From: Pseudomonas sp. P818
GTDB lineage: Bacteria > Pseudomonadota > Gammaproteobacteria > Pseudomonadales > Pseudomonadaceae
DNA: 64,000 nt
Direction of reading: 5' to 3'
Assembly (NCBI RefSeq): GCF_000418555.1
Contig: NZ_ATKM01000019.1
Location: 186,001-250,000 of the forward strand
Shown: positions 38,312 to 48,859 of the stretch, piece after piece
How positions within the stretch are numbered: position 1 is the stretch's first letter
Layout of the letters: every line of letters begins with the position of its first letter
Notes under the pieces: model-generated
What the model was told of the DNA's origin: nothing
Databases searched by the model: none
The model's input: only the letters and a program-made list of their open reading frames with translations
Program-made: the position numbers and the translations under genes

Positions 38312-39787
38312 TCACTCGCCCAGTTCGTCCAATGCCGGCAGATCGGCAGAACGTTCGAGCAACTCGCCCGGCAGGCTCTTGCTCGCGCGTGCTCCCAGCA
38401 GCTTGAGATTTTCCACACGCCCGACGAGGTTGCCGCGGCCGTCGACCAGTTTGTTGCGCGCGCTGGCGTAGGCCTTGTCCAGCTGCTGCAGGCGATTGCC
38501 CATCTCGTCCAGGTCGGCGACGAAGGCAACGAACTTGTCGTACAGCTGGCCGGCGCGCTCGGCGATCTCGCGCGCGTTCTGGCCCTGACGCTCCTGACGC
38601 CAGAGGCTGTCGATCACCCGCAGGGTCGCCAACAAGGTGGTCGGGCTGACGATCACCACCTGCTGCTCGAAAGCCTCCTGAAACAGGTCAGGCTCTGCCT
38701 GCAACGCCGCTGCAAAAGCCGCCTCGATGGGCACGAAGAGCAGGACGAAATCCAGGCTGTGCAGGCCTTCGAGACGCTGGTAATCCTTGCCGGAAAGGCC
38801 CTTGAGGTGGCTGCGCAGCGAGATCAGATGCTGCTTGAGCGCCTGCTGGCGAATCGGCTCGTCCGCCGCCGAGACATACTGCTGGTAGGCACTGAGGCTG
38901 ACCTTGGCATCGACGATCACCTGCTTGTCGCCGGGCAGACGGATCAGCACGTCAGGCTGGAAACGCTCGCCACCGGCGCCCTTGAGGCTGACCTGGGTCT
39001 GGTATTCACGCCCCTTCTCCAGGCCGGCATGCTCCAGTACACGCTCCAGCACCAGCTCGCCCCAGTTGCCCTGGGTCTTCTGTCCCTTGAGTGCACGAGT
39101 CAGGTTGGTCGCTTCGTCGCCCAGACGCTGGTTGAGCTGCTGCAGGCGTTCCAGCTCCTTGCTCAGGGAAAAGCGTTCGCGCGCCTCTTGTTGATAACTC
39201 TCGTCGACGCGCTTCTCGAACGCCTGGATGCGCTCCTTGAGCGGGTCGAGCAGTTGGCCGAGGCGCTGCTGGCTGGTCTCGGCGAAACGCTGCTCGCGCT
39301 CGTCGAAGATCTTCGTCGCCAACTCGGAGAACTGGGCACGCAGCTCATTGCGTGCGCCCTGCAGGTCATCGAGGCGCTGCTGCTGGTTATCGCGGTTTTC
39401 CTGCAGCTCGGCCGCCAGTGCCGCACATTCCGCGGTCAGCCGACGCAGCTCGGCTTCGTTGCGTTCACGCTGCTGATTCCAGGATTGCGCGGCCTCGCGA
39501 GCGATCTGCCGCTCCTGCTGCAGCAATTCGTTCTCACGGCGCAGGCCTGCCAGCTCGGTCTGCTGATCAACCTTGATCTCGCTGATCTCGGCCAGCTCGG
39601 CACGACAGGCATCGAGCTGCGCCAGCAGACCGGCCTGACTCAGTTGCGCGTGCTCCAGGCGCTCCTGCAGCAGTGCCTGCTCGCCCTGTTCGCGAGTCAG
39701 TCGGCGTTGCAGTGACCAGAGCGCCGCCAACAGCGGCACCAGCGCGACGACCGCGCCAATGGCGAGAGAGAGAGGATCGATTGGCAT
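38312..39787 (-). CDS. rmuC: DNA recombination protein RmuC
   Basis: 491 residues. An N-terminal membrane anchor (about residues 6-25) is followed by a long Gln/Glu-rich coiled coil to about residue 200. The RmuC nuclease-like core follows: KTQGNWGELVLERVLEHAGL, then FQPDVLIRLPGDKQVIVDAKVSL, which contains PD..(D/E).K-like residues, and DFVLLFVPIEAAFAAAL. It limits inversions between short repeats in E. coli. The start MPIDPLSL is clear. It is the only gene of its unit, followed by the convergent hydrolase gene. Confidence 0.95.
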   Translation of the reverse strand: MPIDPLSLAIGAVVALVPLLAALWSLQRRLTREQGEQALLQERLEHAQLSQAGLLAQLDACRAELAEISEIKVDQQTELAGLRRENELLQQERQIAREAAQSWNQQRERNEAELRRLTAECAALAAELQENRDNQQQRLDDLQGARNELRAQFSELATKIFDEREQRFAETSQQRLGQLLDPLKERIQAFEKRVDESYQQEARERFSLSKELERLQQLNQRLGDEATNLTRALKGQKTQGNWGELVLERVLEHAGLEKGREYQTQVSLKGAGGERFQPDVLIRLPGDKQVIVDAKVSLSAYQQYVSAADEPIRQQALKQHLISLRSHLKGLSGKDYQRLEGLHSLDFVLLFVPIEAAFAAALQAEPDLFQEAFEQQVVIVSPTTLLATLRVIDSLWRQERQGQNAREIAERAGQLYDKFVAFVADLDEMGNRLQQLDKAYASARNKLVDGRGNLVGRVENLKLLGARASKSLPGELLERSADLPALDELGE

Positions 39788-39853
39788 AGACGCTCCGTGT
39801 TGAACCGCCGAGCAGTATACCCAGCCAGCGATTCACACGGGGCCAGCACGCAT

Positions 39854-40105
39854 TCAGCGCGACAGGCGCTCCAGCTCCAGCTGGGCACAGCGGTCGCCCG
39901 CACGAGCGGCCTGACGCAGCAGTTCATAGCCGATACGGCGATCACGGGTGTTGCCGCAGTCGCGGCAGAGCAGTTGGCCCAGGCGGCTTTGCGCCTGTAC
40001 GCAGCCTTTGCGCGCTGGCTGCTTGAGCAGGTTGCCGGCGATGCGCTTGACGCTGGGCGTTTGCCCCAGACGCGGACTATCGAGCAGCCAAAGCGCAACG
40101 CGCAT
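39854..40105 (-). CDS. Small Sel1-repeat-like protein
   Basis: 83 residues from MRVALWLLDSPRL (40105); a start at 40165 would add 20 residues. No clear ribosome-binding site decides between them. The second half resembles one and a half Sel1/TPR-like repeats (ARKGCVQAQSRLGQLLCRDC, then IGYELLRQAARAGDRCAQLEL), with a CxxC between them. Probably a protein-interaction module; no partner is evident. Upstream of rmuC on the same strand. Confidence 0.7.
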   Translation of the reverse strand: MRVALWLLDSPRLGQTPSVKRIAGNLLKQPARKGCVQAQSRLGQLLCRDCGNTRDRRIGYELLRQAARAGDRCAQLELERLSR

Positions 40106-40732
40106 GGGCAGACGAGAAGAAGCGGAGCCAGTAGCAGAGGACGGAGAAGGTAAAGCGCGAGGCATAAATAAAGGGGGGGTGACTGCCGGGGCGCGCCACT
40201 CTACTCCTTTTTTACCGAAGGTAAAGTCTTGCCTGGCAGGCGGATTGTCGTTCCATAAAAGAGTTCCTTCACAATCCACAGAAGCTGTGGATAACTCCGT
40301 GAACAACTTGAGCGAAAGAGCTGCCAGACCCGATGCCTCGTGGCCTCGAGACAAACTGTCGATTTTTTCACCAACAAAAAAATTGCATATTTTTCATTGA
40401 CTTAAAAATCAACCACGAAAAATCAAACGTTTAGCGAGGTTTCTGACAGTGATGTGACAGGCTGCTTCAGCTTTGTGCACAACTCGCTGCGACATATCCG
40501 CGCAGCGCTCTGTTTCGGGGCATCCAAACGGCGAATGCAGCCGTCATGCGGCACCGCGACGACCTCTTCCTGCACCAGAAACTGAGCCCGGCGAAACGGC
40601 CGTGTCGGTCCGCCTGTCCGTACCGCATCGCACGCTGGTTCGAACAAGCGCCACAGTTCAAAACCCAGATCGGCTTGGCACCCTCAGGAGCATGGGGTAC
40701 CGTCCCGCAACGGCACCAGGCAAGGAGAACTC
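40106..40732. other. 627-bp non-coding stretch with a DnaA-box-like site and an AT-rich tract
   Basis: No convincing gene. TGTGGATAA at 40286-40294 is a perfect DnaA-box 9-mer on the minus strand (TTATCCACA), and an inverted ATCCACA lies at 40274-40280, forming a small palindrome. A markedly A/T-rich tract follows at about 40361-40440 (runs of T, then A, then TTTTTCATTGACTTAAAAATC). This tract could hold promoters or bind silencer proteins of the MvaT class. No dnaA, rpmH or dnaN is nearby, so this is not the chromosomal origin. Confidence 0.6.
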
Positions 40733-43288
40733 ATGAGCCGCCGGCGTTTCTGGCTGAGCATCTGCATGGCGATTGCGGTGCTGCTATCGCTACTGGCCTG
40801 CTACGCCATCTACCGCGTGCAGCAGTTGCTCGACGAGCAACACGTCGAGCTGGATTGGCAGGGCTTCAACGTCACCTGGCGTGGCCTGCTGCTGCACGAG
40901 GTGAGTCTGGTGCAGCGTGACCAGAGTGAATTGCACGCTCATGCCAAGCAGCTTCACCTGCAATGGCTGGCCAGCGATGCGCCGCGCTACCGCCTGGCGG
41001 TGCAGGCTCTTCGAGTGGACTGGCTACCGGCGGATTCAGAAGTGCAGAGCCCGACCGAAAGCGGCCTCGACGCCACCTTCCAGGCAATATCGAATGCTCT
41101 GCCCTGGCTGCCGAGGCAGATCGAACTACGTGACATCCATGCGCAACTGCCCTGCCTCAATGGCCGTTGTGCACTCGATGGCGAGCTCGACCTGCAGCGT
41201 CTGGACGATGCCTTGCATCTACGCGCGCGACTGCTACGCGAAAACCACAGCGCAGTATTGCAAGCACATCTGCAGGGACTCGATGGCGCCCTGGATAGTG
41301 CGCGCCAGTTGCAGATGACCCTGCACCTTGATGAACAACAACAGATGGAGCTGCACAGCGACCTGGCCGCTCAGGGCGATGCACTGCAATGGAACGGCAA
41401 CCTGCTACTGGCACCGCTGCAGGAAATCGCCTGGGTCGCCGCCTGGCTGAGCGAGTGGACATCGCTGGACACCGCCAATCTGCCAGCGACGCCGCAGCAG
41501 GCCGGCATCATCGCCCAGTGGCAACTGCAGCTGCCGCAGACCACCCGCCAGCTCGGCGAGCTGCTGACCGCGCCTGGATGGTTACGTGTCGACGCGCAAC
41601 TGCCGCAGCCCTGGCCACTGCCCGGCATCGGCCTGCTCAGCGGTGAACTGCAGCTCGACCTGCGCAATGCCACAGGAGCCTGGCAAGCGCGCAAGCTGCA
41701 TGGCAACCTGAGCCTCGATACCCGGGATGCGCCCTGGCTGATGGCACTGCCAGGCGGCCTCAGAACAAGCCGCCTGCACGTGCAGCTGCAGCCGCTGGCG
41801 AGCAAGCCGGATACCCCACTGGCCCTACAGCTGAAGCTCGCCGCGGAAGGGGCGCTGCAGGGGCAGGCCAACGCCGAGCTTGGTCTGCAGCAATCGCGCG
41901 ACTGGGCGCTTGAGGTGCGCCAGTTGCAGCTCGATGCCCGCGCCAAGCGAGTGGACCTGGGCAGCAATCGAGCCGATGGCCTGCAGCTGAATCTCGACCT
42001 GTCTGGCAGGGTCACGGCGCAACAGCTGCAACTCGCGCTGGCCGGCAACTCGCGTCTGGAGATCCAGCGCCTGCGCGGTACCGACCTGGATCTGCAACAG
42101 GCCCGGTTGACACTCGCCGGCCTGGGCGTGGCCGGCGCGCCACATGCGCCGACGCTGTCCGGCCCGCTGGCGCTGCGCGTGCAGAATCTGCAGCACGCAC
42201 AACTGCAGGCCCAGGGCTGGCAATGGCAGGGCCGGGTGGAGGCCGACAGCGCTCGCCAGAAACTCGATGGCGCCCTATTGGCCGATTCAGGCTTGAGCAT
42301 GGCTCTGGGACTGAACAATACCGCCGATGGCCTGGCGCTGAACGCCACGCTCGATGAGCTGTTTCTGCGTGCGGGTAACCCGCTCGCGCAAACCCTGGCC
42401 AGTTGGCCGCCACTGCTGACCCTGGAAAACGGCCGCATTCAGGGCAACGCCAGCCTCAACCTGCCCAGCGGCAAGCCTCTGCAATTGCGGGCGAAGCTCA
42501 GCGGCAAGGGCCTGGCCGGTATCTACGACCGCAGCACGCTGAGCGGTGTGGATGGCGAACTGCAGCTGCAACTTGCGGGCGGCCGCCTGAAACTGGAACT
42601 GCCGAGCCTCAGCGCCAAACAGATCGACCCCGGCATCGCCCTCGGCCCGCTGCAATTGCAGGCCAGCTATCAGGCCAGCCTGCAGCATCCGATGGCCGGC
42701 AAACTCAGCCATCAGCGCGCCGAGCTGGGTGTCCTCGGCGGCAGCCTGCGTCTGGAACCGGCGACCTGGGCACTGGATCAGTCGAGCCAGCTGCTGCCAC
42801 TGAAGCTCAGTGGCCTCGACCTGCAGGAACTGTTTCGCGTGTATCCAGCCGAGGGGCTGGCGGGTAACGGGCTGATCGACGGCACCCTGCCACTGCGCCT
42901 GGGAGGTGCCGTCAGTATCGAGCAGGGCCTGATCGAAGCCAGACCACCGGGAGGGCAACTGCGTTTTCGCTCGCCGCGCATCCGTGCCATGGGCCAGGCA
43001 AACCCGGGCATGAAGCTGGTCACCGACGCGCTGGAAGACTTCCACTACGACCTGCTCAGCAGTAGCCTCGACTATGATCAGTCCGGCACACTGCGTCTCG
43101 GCATGCGTCTACATGGACAGAACCCGGCCATCGAACAGGGCCGCCCGATTCACTTCAACATCAACCTGGAAGAAGACATTCCGACCCTGCTGGCGAGCCT
43201 GCAACTGACCGACAAGGTCAGTGACATCATCCAGCGACGGATTCAGCAACGGATGCGCCAGCGTGTCCCTCAAGAAACCAAGGAGTAG
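40733..43288 (+). CDS. ydbH: YdbH-family AsmA-like envelope protein
   Basis: 851 residues. One N-terminal membrane anchor (FWLSICMAIAVLLSLLACYAIY) is followed by a very long periplasmic, Leu/Gln/Asp-rich beta-strand region and a C-terminal conserved part (ELFRVYPAEGLAGNGLIDGTLPLRL, RFRSPRIRAMGQANPG). It belongs to the bridge-like AsmA proteins that carry phospholipids between inner and outer membranes, where YdbH works redundantly with TamB and YhdP in E. coli. Followed at once by ynbE and ydbL, its known partners, so the three form one operon. Confidence 0.92.
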   Translation: MSRRRFWLSICMAIAVLLSLLACYAIYRVQQLLDEQHVELDWQGFNVTWRGLLLHEVSLVQRDQSELHAHAKQLHLQWLASDAPRYRLAVQALRVDWLPADSEVQSPTESGLDATFQAISNALPWLPRQIELRDIHAQLPCLNGRCALDGELDLQRLDDALHLRARLLRENHSAVLQAHLQGLDGALDSARQLQMTLHLDEQQQMELHSDLAAQGDALQWNGNLLLAPLQEIAWVAAWLSEWTSLDTANLPATPQQAGIIAQWQLQLPQTTRQLGELLTAPGWLRVDAQLPQPWPLPGIGLLSGELQLDLRNATGAWQARKLHGNLSLDTRDAPWLMALPGGLRTSRLHVQLQPLASKPDTPLALQLKLAAEGALQGQANAELGLQQSRDWALEVRQLQLDARAKRVDLGSNRADGLQLNLDLSGRVTAQQLQLALAGNSRLEIQRLRGTDLDLQQARLTLAGLGVAGAPHAPTLSGPLALRVQNLQHAQLQAQGWQWQGRVEADSARQKLDGALLADSGLSMALGLNNTADGLALNATLDELFLRAGNPLAQTLASWPPLLTLENGRIQGNASLNLPSGKPLQLRAKLSGKGLAGIYDRSTLSGVDGELQLQLAGGRLKLELPSLSAKQIDPGIALGPLQLQASYQASLQHPMAGKLSHQRAELGVLGGSLRLEPATWALDQSSQLLPLKLSGLDLQELFRVYPAEGLAGNGLIDGTLPLRLGGAVSIEQGLIEARPPGGQLRFRSPRIRAMGQANPGMKLVTDALEDFHYDLLSSSLDYDQSGTLRLGMRLHGQNPAIEQGRPIHFNINLEEDIPTLLASLQLTDKVSDIIQRRIQQRMRQRVPQETKE

Positions 43289-43292
43289 CGCC

Positions 43293-43484
43293 ATGCGCAC
43301 GTACCGCCTCCTCGCCGCCCTGAGTCTGGCATTGCTGTGCCAGGCCTGTACCCCGACGGTGCAGCTGGCCATGCCCAACGAGCCGATCAACATCAACCTC
43401 AACGTCAAGGTCGAGCACGAAATCTACATCAAGGTGGACAAGGCGCTGGACAACGTATTCAACGAAGACAGTGGTCTGTTTTGA
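43293..43484 (+). CDS. ynbE: YnbE-like lipoprotein
   Basis: 63 residues. A lipoprotein signal (hydrophobic LLAALSLALLCQA, Cys at residue 19) is followed by a short conserved tail (PNEPININLNVKVEHEIYIKVDKAL). In E. coli YnbE sits in the outer membrane and caps YdbH by strand pairing, completing the lipid bridge. The ATG at 43293 follows AGGAG and is four bases after the ydbH stop. Too short for many gene finders, but the operon context makes it certain. Confidence 0.9.
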   Translation: MRTYRLLAALSLALLCQACTPTVQLAMPNEPININLNVKVEHEIYIKVDKALDNVFNEDSGLF

Positions 43485-43512
43485 GCCCGAACCGGTTCTA
43501 CGGAGAGAGACG

Positions 43513-43851
43513 ATGATTCGATACATTTCAACCCTGCTCCTGGCGCTGACCCTGAGCCTGCCGGCCTATGCGCTGAACCTCAACCAGGCCATGAGCGCCC
43601 TGGGCGACGCCAAGGCCAGCGGCCAGTTGGGCGAGCAGCCCAACGGCTATCTCGGAGTGGTCAAGCCCGGCGGCCAGGCCGACGAAATCGCTCGTTTGAT
43701 CAACCAGGCACGCCGCGCCGAATACCAAAAGGTGGCCAAGGACAACCGCATCAGCCTGAGCGACGTGGAAGCCATCGCCGGCAAGAAGGCCATCGAGCGC
43801 ACGCCCAAGGGCCAGTTCATCCAGCTGAACGGCCAGTGGCTGCAGAAGTAG
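43513..43851 (+). CDS. ydbL: YdbL family protein (DUF1318)
   Basis: 112 residues. Signal peptide YISTLLLALTLSLPAYA, then a small helical domain (LNLNQAMSALGDAKASGQLGE, VKPGGQADEIARLINQARR, NRISLSDVEAIAGKKAIER). This is the YdbL family, thought to keep YnbE and YdbH correctly assembled. The ATG at 43513 follows GGAGAGAG; an upstream start is open but would disrupt the signal peptide. Third gene of the ydbH operon. Confidence 0.92.
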   Translation: MIRYISTLLLALTLSLPAYALNLNQAMSALGDAKASGQLGEQPNGYLGVVKPGGQADEIARLINQARRAEYQKVAKDNRISLSDVEAIAGKKAIERTPKGQFIQLNGQWLQK

Positions 43852-43870
43852 AAAGCCTGCGGCAGAAACG

Positions 43871-43899
43871 AAAGAACCCGCCTAGGCGGGTTCTTTTTT
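43871..43899. terminator. Bidirectional terminator between ydbL and grxD
   Basis: GAACCCGCC (43874-43882), TA, GGCGGGTTC (43885-43893), with AAA on the left and TTTTTT on the right: a compact two-way terminator for the converging genes. Confidence 0.9.
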
Positions 43900-43912
43900 G
43901 CGAGCGCAGCGA

Positions 43913-44239
43913 TCAGGCGCCAGCTTTGCTCACGGCATCCTTGATCAGGGTCTGCAGTTCGCCCTTCTCGTACATCTCGGTGAGGATGTCGCTACCGCCG
44001 ACCAGCTCACCGCCGACCCACAGCTGCGGGAAGGTCGGCCAGTTGGCGTACTTCGGCAGGTTGGCGCGGATTTCCGGGTTCTGCAGGATGTCGACATAGG
44101 CGAACTTCTCGCCGCAGCCCATCACCACCTGCGCAGCACGGGCAGAGAAGCCACACTGCGGGGCGTTGGGCGAGCCTTTCATGTACAGCAGAACGGTGTT
44201 GTTGGCGATCTGCTCTTTGATGGTTTCGATGATATCCAT
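43913..44239 (-). CDS. grxD: Monothiol glutaredoxin Grx4/GrxD
   Basis: 108 residues. Monothiol active site CGFS with Cys 29 (PNAPQCGFSARA), plus WPTFPQLWVGGELVGGSDI for glutathione binding. It carries and delivers [2Fe-2S] clusters, usually with BolA-type partners. The ATG at 44239 follows GAGGTG; a longer reading upstream lacks family similarity. Confidence 0.95.
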   Translation of the reverse strand: MDIIETIKEQIANNTVLLYMKGSPNAPQCGFSARAAQVVMGCGEKFAYVDILQNPEIRANLPKYANWPTFPQLWVGGELVGGSDILTEMYEKGELQTLIKDAVSKAGA

Positions 44240-44368
44240 GGGGCACCTCAGCATAGACTTCGCGACCCGACGGTCGCCACGGTGGCGCGATTGTAGCGAA
44301 AAGCCGAGCACAATGCTCGGCCTTGCCGTCGCCACATTGCCTCAATACGACCCCGGATCGTATTCGAC

Positions 44369-46477
44369 CTAAGCAGCCACCACTTCGACCGGTACGCCAT
44401 TGAGCACCGCATTGCCGGACAACGCATCGAGGCGGCGTTCGTCGGTCAGGTCATTGGCGCTGGCGCCGGGCTGGGCCTGCGCGATGTCCAGTTGCACGCC
44501 CGGGCGGGCATGGCCCCAACCATGCGGCAAACTGACCACACCGGCCATCACCTCGTCGCTGGCCACCACCTCCACCTCGATGCTGCCGACGCGCGAACGC
44601 ACCTGTACGCGCTGCCCATCGGCCAGGCCACGACTGGCCAGATCCGCCGGGTTCATCAGCAACTGATGACGCGGCTTGCCCTTCACCAAACGGTGATAGT
44701 TGTGCATCCAGGAGTTGTTGCTGCGCACGTGGCGGCGACCGATCAGCAGCAGTTCATGGGCACCAGGCTGCTCCTGCCCGGCAAAGCGCGCCAGGTCTGC
44801 CAGCAACGGTTCGGGCGCTGCCTGCACGGCCTTGCTCGGAGTTTTCAGCCGTGCCGCCAGGTTCGGTTGCAGAGGCCCCAGATCGAGCCCATGGGGATGC
44901 TCGCGCAACCTGGTCAGGCTGAGCTTGTGCTCGCTGCGATCGCCATAGGCGCCGAAGCGCAACCCCATGTCGATCATCTGCTCCGGCGCCATGGTCGGCT
45001 TCAGTTCAAGGTTGTTGCGCGCGGCAAAGGCCTTGGCCAGACCGACGAAGATTTCCCAGTCGTGCAGTGCACCGTCCGGCTTGGCCAGCACAGCCTCATT
45101 GAAACGGGTGACATTACGCACCGCGAACAGGTTGAAGGTGGTGTCGTAATGATCGTGCTCCAGCGGCGCGGTCGGCGGCAGGATCAGATCGGCGTAACGG
45201 GTGGTCTCGTTGATGTAGAAATCCACCGAGAGCATGAAGTCCAGGCCGTCCAGCGCCCGCTCCAGTTGGCGACCGTTGGGCGTCGACAGCACCGGGTTGC
45301 CGGCTACCGTGACCAGCGCGTGGATCTGCCCTTCTCCAGGGGTCAGCATCTCTTCGGCCAGCGCCGAGACAGGCAGCTCACCGCCATATTCCGGCAGGCC
45401 GGACACCCGGCTCTGCCAGCGGTTGAAATGGCCCCCGGAAGTACTCGCCACCAGATCGACCGCCGGCGAGGTACAAAGCACGCCGCCGACGCGGTCCAGA
45501 TTGCCGGTCACCAGGTTGATCAGTTGCACCAGCCATTGGCACAGCGTGCCGAAGGCCTGGGTGGACACCCCCATCCGGCCGTAGCACACCGCTTTGTCGG
45601 CTGCGGCAAAATCACGCGCCAGTTGCCGAATGGTCTCAGCCGGCACGCCACAGCGAGCGCTCATCGCCTCGGCGTGGAAGTCGGCGATCGCCGCGCGCAC
45701 CTGCTCCAGCCCTTCCACCGGCAGATGGCTGTCGCGGGTCAGGCCCTCCTCGAACAGGGTGTTGAGCAGCGCCAGCAGCAGCGCGGCATCGCTGCCGGGA
45801 CGCACGAACAGGTGCTGATCGGCGATGGCCGCGGTTTCACTGCGCCGCGGGTCGACCACCACCAGCTTGCCGCCACGAGCCTGGATGGCCTTCAGGCGCT
45901 TTTCCACGTCCGGCACGGTCATGATGCTGCCGTTGGAGGCCAGTGGGTTGCCGCCGAGGATCAGCATGAAGTCGGTGTGATCGATATCGGGAATCGGGAT
46001 CAGCAGGCCGTGGCCGTACATCAGCAGGCTGGTCAGGTGGTGCGGCAGCTGGTCGACCGAGGTGGCCGAATAGCGGTTGCGCGTCTTCAGCTGACCGAGA
46101 AAGTAGTTGCTGTGGGTCATCAGCCCGTAATTGTGCACACTGGGATTGCCCTGATAAACGGCTACGGCGTTCTGCCCATGTTCGGCCTGGATCGCACTCA
46201 GGCGCTCGGCCACCAGTTCGAACGCTTCCTCCCAGCCGATGGCCTGCCACTGCTCGCCGATGCGGCGCATGGGCTGGCGAATGCGATTTGGATCGTTCTG
46301 AATATCCTGCAGCGCCACCGCCTTGGGGCAGATATGGCCACGGCTGAAGCTGTCCTGGGCATCGCCCTTGATCGAGCGAATCTGCATGGTGCCATCCGCC
46401 TGGGTTTCGGTTTCGATGGCAAGGCCGCAGATGGCTTCGCACAGGTGGCACGCACGATAATGAAGGGACTTGGTCAT
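44369..46477 (-). CDS. Molybdopterin oxidoreductase family protein
   Basis: 702 residues. An N-terminal [4Fe-4S] motif (CHLCEAICGL, then Cys in GHICPKA, spacing C-x2-C-x3-C-x~39-C) precedes molybdopterin-binding domains (MTHSNYFLGQLKTRNRYSATSVDQ, FMLILGGNPLASNGSI, VVVDPRRSETAAIADQHLFVRPGSDAAL). A C-terminal MoPterin dinucleotide-binding barrel follows (LLMNPADLASRGLADGQRVQV). No signal peptide, so cytosolic. It resembles the formate dehydrogenase/acetylene hydratase-like single-subunit branch, and the substrate is not known. The start MTKSLHYR at 46477 is preferred over an upstream reading. Confidence 0.9.
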   Translation of the reverse strand: MTKSLHYRACHLCEAICGLAIETETQADGTMQIRSIKGDAQDSFSRGHICPKAVALQDIQNDPNRIRQPMRRIGEQWQAIGWEEAFELVAERLSAIQAEHGQNAVAVYQGNPSVHNYGLMTHSNYFLGQLKTRNRYSATSVDQLPHHLTSLLMYGHGLLIPIPDIDHTDFMLILGGNPLASNGSIMTVPDVEKRLKAIQARGGKLVVVDPRRSETAAIADQHLFVRPGSDAALLLALLNTLFEEGLTRDSHLPVEGLEQVRAAIADFHAEAMSARCGVPAETIRQLARDFAAADKAVCYGRMGVSTQAFGTLCQWLVQLINLVTGNLDRVGGVLCTSPAVDLVASTSGGHFNRWQSRVSGLPEYGGELPVSALAEEMLTPGEGQIHALVTVAGNPVLSTPNGRQLERALDGLDFMLSVDFYINETTRYADLILPPTAPLEHDHYDTTFNLFAVRNVTRFNEAVLAKPDGALHDWEIFVGLAKAFAARNNLELKPTMAPEQMIDMGLRFGAYGDRSEHKLSLTRLREHPHGLDLGPLQPNLAARLKTPSKAVQAAPEPLLADLARFAGQEQPGAHELLLIGRRHVRSNNSWMHNYHRLVKGKPRHQLLMNPADLASRGLADGQRVQVRSRVGSIEVEVVASDEVMAGVVSLPHGWGHARPGVQLDIAQAQPGASANDLTDERRLDALSGNAVLNGVPVEVVAA

Positions 46478-46835
46478 GGCCTGGCCTCTTGTTCTGATCC
46501 GAGACGACCGGTCAGGTCGCAGGTTTCGCACTATGGGCCGAGCACGGGGACGACACCAGCAGCGTTCGTCCCGTGAATCGGCAGGCATCATGGGTGCCGA
46601 TTCAGGCGCTGCCGTCTTCGATATCGCTGGCGCCAAAGCTTTGGCAAAAAGGCTTGTAAAACAGGATTCTGCGCCTGCGCAGCCGGTAACTTGCGCCGTC
46701 TCGTCATTTCCTTATAGGATCGCGCCTTCCCCTGTTTCGTCGCACCCTGCGGCCTCCTGCCGCAAGCTCTGCTGTTTTTGTCGGTTTTGTCACCGGACAC
46801 AGGCTTGCGAACTGTAGTGATAAAGGTAGTTAACG
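46478..46835. other. Divergent intergenic region upstream of argF
   Basis: 358 bp with no supported gene. It must hold the promoters of argF and of the molybdopterin oxidoreductase. A T-rich stretch (CTGTTTTTGTCGGTTTTGTC, about 46771-46790) upstream of argF resembles arginine-regulator target composition, but I cannot define an ArgR site by eye. Confidence 0.4.
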
Positions 46836-47752
<917 letters not shown>

Positions 47753-47756
<4 letters not shown>

Positions 47757-48859
47757 GCCAGCCGCTGCTGCAGCTACGCGGGCTGAACTGCGGCTACCAC
47801 AGCCACAAGGTGGTGCAGGATCTCGACCTGCACCTCAACGCTGGCGATATCGGCTGCCTGCTGGGCCCATCGGGCTGCGGCAAGACCACCACGCTGCGCG
47901 CCATCGCCGGTTTCGAGCCGGTGCTCGAAGGTGAGATCGAACTCGATGGCGAAATCATCTCCCGCGCCGGTTTCACCCTGGCACCGGAGAAACGCCATAT
48001 CGGCATGGTGTTCCAGGATTACGCCCTGTTCCCCCACCTCAGCGTGGCGGAGAACGTCGCCTTCGGCATCCGCAAGCAAGCCAACGCCGAGCGCGTCACC
48101 CAGGAGCTGCTGGAGCTGGTCAAGCTCGGCAACCTGGCCAAGCGCTACCCGCACGAGCTTTCCGGCGGGCAGCAACAACGTGTCGCCCTGGCCCGCGCCC
48201 TGGCGCCGGAGCCGAAGCTGCTACTGCTCGACGAACCCTTTTCCAACCTCGATGGCGAGTTGCGCCGGCGCCTGAGTCACGAGGTCCGCGATATCCTCAA
48301 GACCCGCGGCACCAGCGCCATTCTGGTCACCCACGATCAGGAAGAGGCTTTCGCGGTCAGCGATCATGTCGGCGTGTTCCAGGGCGGTCGTCTGGAGCAG
48401 TGGGACACCCCGTTCAACCTCTACCACGAGCCACTGACACCCTTCGTCGCCAGCTTTATCGGTCAGGGTTACTTCATTCGCGGCCAGTTGCTCAGCCCGG
48501 ACACGGTACAGACCGAACTCGGCGTGATACGCGGCAACCGCGCCTACACCTGGGCACAAGGCAGCGCGGTGGATGTGCTGTTGCGCCCGGATGACATCGT
48601 CGCCGATGAAGGTAGCGCTCTGAAGGCGCGCATCGTCGGCAAGACCTTCCTCGGCGCCGCCACCCTGTATCGCCTGCAACTGCCCACCGGCAGCCAGCTG
48701 GAATCGATCTTCCCCAGCCATGCCGACCACCAGCCAGGCGACGAAGTGGGCATCCGCATCGCCGCCGATCACCTGGTAGCCTTCCCGGCCCTGGGCAGCG
48801 TGGCGGCGCAGTTGCAACTGAGCGATTCCGGCGGTGTGCGCCGGGTCAGCAGCAACTGA
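47753..48859 (+). CDS. ABC transporter ATP-binding protein overlapping argF
   Basis: 368 residues. Walker A is [19 protein letters not shown]-loop [16 protein letters not shown], signature [15 protein letters not shown], Walker [13 protein letters not shown] and H-loop [14 protein letters not shown]-terminal TOBE-type domain follows ([11 protein letters not shown]). This architecture fits importers of iron, sulfate or polyamines (FbpC/PotA-like). The start overlaps the argF stop by four bases. No permease or binding-protein gene is next to it, so the partners must be elsewhere. As I recall, PAO1 has the same argF-ATPase pair. Confidence 0.92.

Noticed and set aside
40261-40440. Possible replication origin (DnaA box plus A/T-rich tract)
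   Set aside because: Only one perfect box, with no dnaA, dnaN, rpmH or gidA nearby and no box cluster; kept only as an unusual spacer.
40423-40736. Short frames on both strands upstream of ydbH
   Set aside because: No start signals, no recognisable sequence, and mutually overlapping.
44492-46576. 694-residue open frame opposite the molybdopterin oxidoreductase
   Set aside because: Antisense shadow; the minus-strand gene carries an intact iron-sulfur motif and cofactor domains.
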